This document shows positions 61,891-64,000 of a stretch of DNA of 64,000 bases, piece by piece. A program made the translations under genes and the position numbers. Under the pieces are notes generated by a model. It searched no databases and was not told where the DNA came from. It saw nothing but the letters and a program-made list of their open reading frames with translations. Numbering within the stretch: position 1 is the stretch's first letter; every line of letters starts with the position of its first letter. Origin of the DNA: Eutrigla gurnardus (lineage: Eukaryota > Chordata > Actinopteri > Perciformes > Triglidae); assembly GCA_963514095.1 (NCBI GenBank), contig OY741285.1, forward strand, positions 13,424,407-13,488,406, given 5' to 3'.

Positions 61891-64000
61891 TCATCCTTGG
61901 ATGGAATCGCCAACTGCTGTATCTGAGACTGTGTCGTGGCCTTTATGTTCGTCCATAATCCGCTCGACTTCTTCAACAGGCATCACCTAAAACAAGAGTG
62001 CATTAGTAAGCGGTTCGTTTTCTTCTTAAAAAAACACGCCGACGACTCTTTCCATCGCCTACCTCGTGCATCTTCTTCAGACATTCATTTCCAACTTTCA
62101 ACCCTTGAATGACTTTGGCTTCAATCTGGGCGAACTCCAGGTCTTGAACCTAAAAAACACACACCAGACAAAAAAGCGAGGAAGTGTTAGTTTCGCCTCA
62201 GTGGTGCTGGAGCACGCTGTGCATCGGTTTCAAACCCCTCACCATGCGCTCCAGGTTCCCTATCTGGTTGTCAGTCTTCTCCAGAAGCTGGTCCTGGTAG
62301 CGCTTCTTCTTCAGCAGGACGAGAGCCTTCCTGTTGGAACCCAGAAGACGGGAAACGTGAGTCAGAACAACAGGCCGTTCATTCACAGTAACGTTAGAAT
62401 AAGACGCTTAAATACAATAATATAGAAGAAACTTCTGAGTTCACTTGTTTTAATGTCTGGCTGCTTGTTTACCTCAGTGGCCGGGGTGGAGCTAGCCGCT
62501 AATATCAAGTAAGAGTCTCATTCTGGCATACGCCGACCTCAATAACAAGCTCACTCTCTTTTTACTTCCTGCACAATGATCACATGTTCCCTCGGCTGCT
62601 TCCCATTGGTCAACAGTTATTTGGCTCTGATTGGACTTTGTAACCAGGAAGCGGTGAGTTAAACAAGCTACGCTCAACGTTGGTTTACAATCCACTATTC
62701 AACGTAGGGAAGAAGATACTGAGAACAAGCTCCCAACACTCCCAGTATGAATATGAGGAAGACGTACTGGGAGTCGTATAAGTACCAGCCTGAAATTACA
62801 CAAGGCAGAGGTGTAACTTTCAGCCAATCGTTGACCTCCTTCACACTTTGGCTCCACCCCTCTAAGCAGTCAAACCCGACAGAGCCAAGAAAACCGTATA
62901 TTAACCGTTATTACGCTTGGAAAAATAGTTCCTCATAAGAACATGAGTTTGAGTTAGTAGGAGGATTCAAACGACGAGGTGAATTAACTAAACCTGACAA
63001 ACATTTCAGGAATATCCAGGAATGTTTACAAAATGTAAACAAAAAAACTATCTCACGATATCTTTGGTGAACATGGTGGAGGTTTCTATGAACCAGGTGG
63101 ATTTATTAACACTTGTCTGGTCCGTCTATACTCACTCTTTCTTGCCATTCTTCAGCAGCCGCTTGGCTACAAGTCTATCCATCTCCAACTGCAGGTTGAT
63201 CCTCTTCTGATACTGTCTCAGCTTATCTCTCTGCTGCTTCAGTTGCTGCAACTGAGAGGTTGACTGTTGAGTCATTAATGTTGCTTTTCTGTTCCCCTCA
63301 GATAATAACAGACGTTTGTCAGCTGTGTTTGGATTCGGTGTGATTTCATGTGAATATTTCAAGAATCCAGCTCTGGTCTTGGGTTCTGGTTGTGGCAGTG
63401 AAACATCCACTTCAGTCCCTGCCAGTGAGACGTTTGTCCATCTGTGTGTCAGAACTTCCTGTAGTCCATCTCTGACTTCTGACAGCGCCGCCGTCACGTC
63501 CTCAAAGTAGCGGCGAGGAGGACGGGCGTTGATGCTGGATGAGTGTGTGGACTCACTGAGTGGTGACAGTGACGGGTAGTCGTGTAGAAACTGGTTGTGA
63601 TCCTCTGTGTGTGAGAGCTTCTCCAGCTCAGCGTCTCTCCTCTTCAGCTCACTGATCTCCTGCTGCAGCTTCTCCTGAAGCTCTCCGACTCGACTCACTT
63701 CAGTTTCCTGCTGGGATCTGACCTGCTGCTTCACGTCAGAGCGTCTTCTCTCCATGAGACGGATCAGCTCAGTGAACATCTCCTCACTGTCCTCCACTGC
63801 TTTATCAGCAGAGTGGTTGATGGCCTCCACCTCCTGGTGGAGCAGCTTCACATCTTTGTCTCTGTCCTGGATTCTCTGCTGGATGTTTAGTCGACTCCCC
63901 TCCAGCTCTCTCTGCCTCTCGGTCCTTTCTGCTGCAGCTGAGACTGTGTCGTGGCCTTTATGTTCGTCCACAGAGCAGAGATAACAGATAGACTGCTGAT
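61891..64000 (-). CDS. Chimeric TRIM-CHMP6 reading frame (5' end outside the window)
   Basis: Predicted exons: 64000-63136 (open at the window edge), 62330-62243, 62149-62063, 61986-61891 (TGA 61893-61891), 377 residues visible. The first exon begins in a B-box (ICYLCSVDEHKGHD, with Cys and His zinc ligands), continues through a long TRIM coiled coil (ERTERQRELEGSRLNIQQRI to LKRRDAELEKLSHTEDHNQF) and the post-coil segment (FEDVTAALSEVRDGLQ, AGFLKYSHEITPNPN). It enters the start of the B30.2 region (LLLSEGNRKATLMTQQ) and then, with no stop, CHMP6 residues 22 onward. The CHMP6 part ends at VEEVERIMDE, followed by HKGHDTVS from the repeated B-box piece and a short new tail. Lost from CHMP6 are the myristoylated N-terminus, helix 5 and the MIM; lost from TRIM is the SPRY domain. 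Fish TRIM (finTRIM/TRIM16-25-like) proteins act in innate immunity. The RING is presumably beyond the edge. Expression is unknown, and a pseudogene is the alternative. Confidence 0.7.
61923..61955. repeat. 33-bp direct repeat of TRIM B-box sequence at the duplication junction
   Basis: This stretch is identical to 63938-63970, which encodes DEHKGHDTVSA at the end of the TRIM B-box. Here it directly abuts CHMP6 exon 5, sharing TCCA at the join. Confidence 0.93.
61952..63256 (-). repeat. Inserted copy of CHMP6 exons 2-5 inside the TRIM locus
   Basis: The copied exons are at 63244-63136 (exon 2 part), 62330-62243, 62149-62063 and 61986-61954 (truncated exon 5). All acceptors and donors match the parent. 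Coding changes are few: EKERLLAKQ becomes EMDRLVAKR in exon 2, and VMSVEE becomes VMPVEE in exon 5. Intron 2 has several small deletions. The left and right edges are in exon 5 and about 12 bp upstream of exon 2. Confidence 0.93.

Noticed and set aside
63132..63136. Stop of the long TRIM-CHMP6 frame at 63134-63132 as the real protein end
   Set aside because: The stop lies in the copied intron just after a preserved donor (gtgagt). Splicing to 62330 keeps frame as in CHMP6, so the spliced reading is preferred, although an unspliced end is possible.

Overview
The window reads as teleost fish genomic DNA, probably from a percomorph-like species; I do not assign a species. The evidence is spliced vertebrate genes with GT-AG introns, a fish-type TRIM gene, and introns full of (CA)n tracts and G/C-biased minisatellites. 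Gene order is AATK (+), BAIAP2 (-), CHMP6 (-), then a fish TRIM locus (-). From memory the first three are neighbours on human 17q25.3, so this looks like a conserved vertebrate block with a TRIM locus on its far side.

Layout. 1-7.7 kb: the last seven exons of AATK (lemur tyrosine kinase 1), from the catalytic loop to the stop, then its 3'UTR. 7.7-10.8 kb: intergenic, with a LINE endonuclease fragment and a tetranucleotide array lying between two ends of a non-autonomous element. 10.8-52.7 kb: BAIAP2 (IRSp53), 14 coding exons plus an alternative terminal exon, spread over 40 kb of repeat-rich introns, with a TATA-containing GC-rich promoter. 52.7-57.4 kb: intergenic, with one clear 203-bp MITE. 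57.45-59.94 kb: CHMP6 (ESCRT-III, VPS20), complete in eight exons. 60.6-61.2 kb: a decayed Tc1-like transposon. 61.3-64.0 kb: a rearranged TRIM locus.

The most interesting object is that last locus. A 1.3-kb genomic copy of CHMP6 exons 2-5, introns included, sits inside a TRIM gene, between the start of its B30.2 region and a broken SPRY relic. The TRIM B-box/coiled-coil frame runs without interruption into CHMP6 exon 2. All copied splice sites are intact, so the predicted product joins a TRIM coiled coil to a C-terminally truncated ESCRT-III core of 377 visible residues. A 33-bp piece of the B-box coding sequence is repeated at the distal junction. Whether it is expressed cannot be told from sequence.

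Functionally, BAIAP2 (I-BAR membrane bending, Rac/Cdc42 to actin) and CHMP6 (ESCRT-III nucleation) both act on membrane curvature. AATK is a membrane-anchored neuronal kinase of endosomal trafficking. I see no evidence that the three genes are co-regulated.
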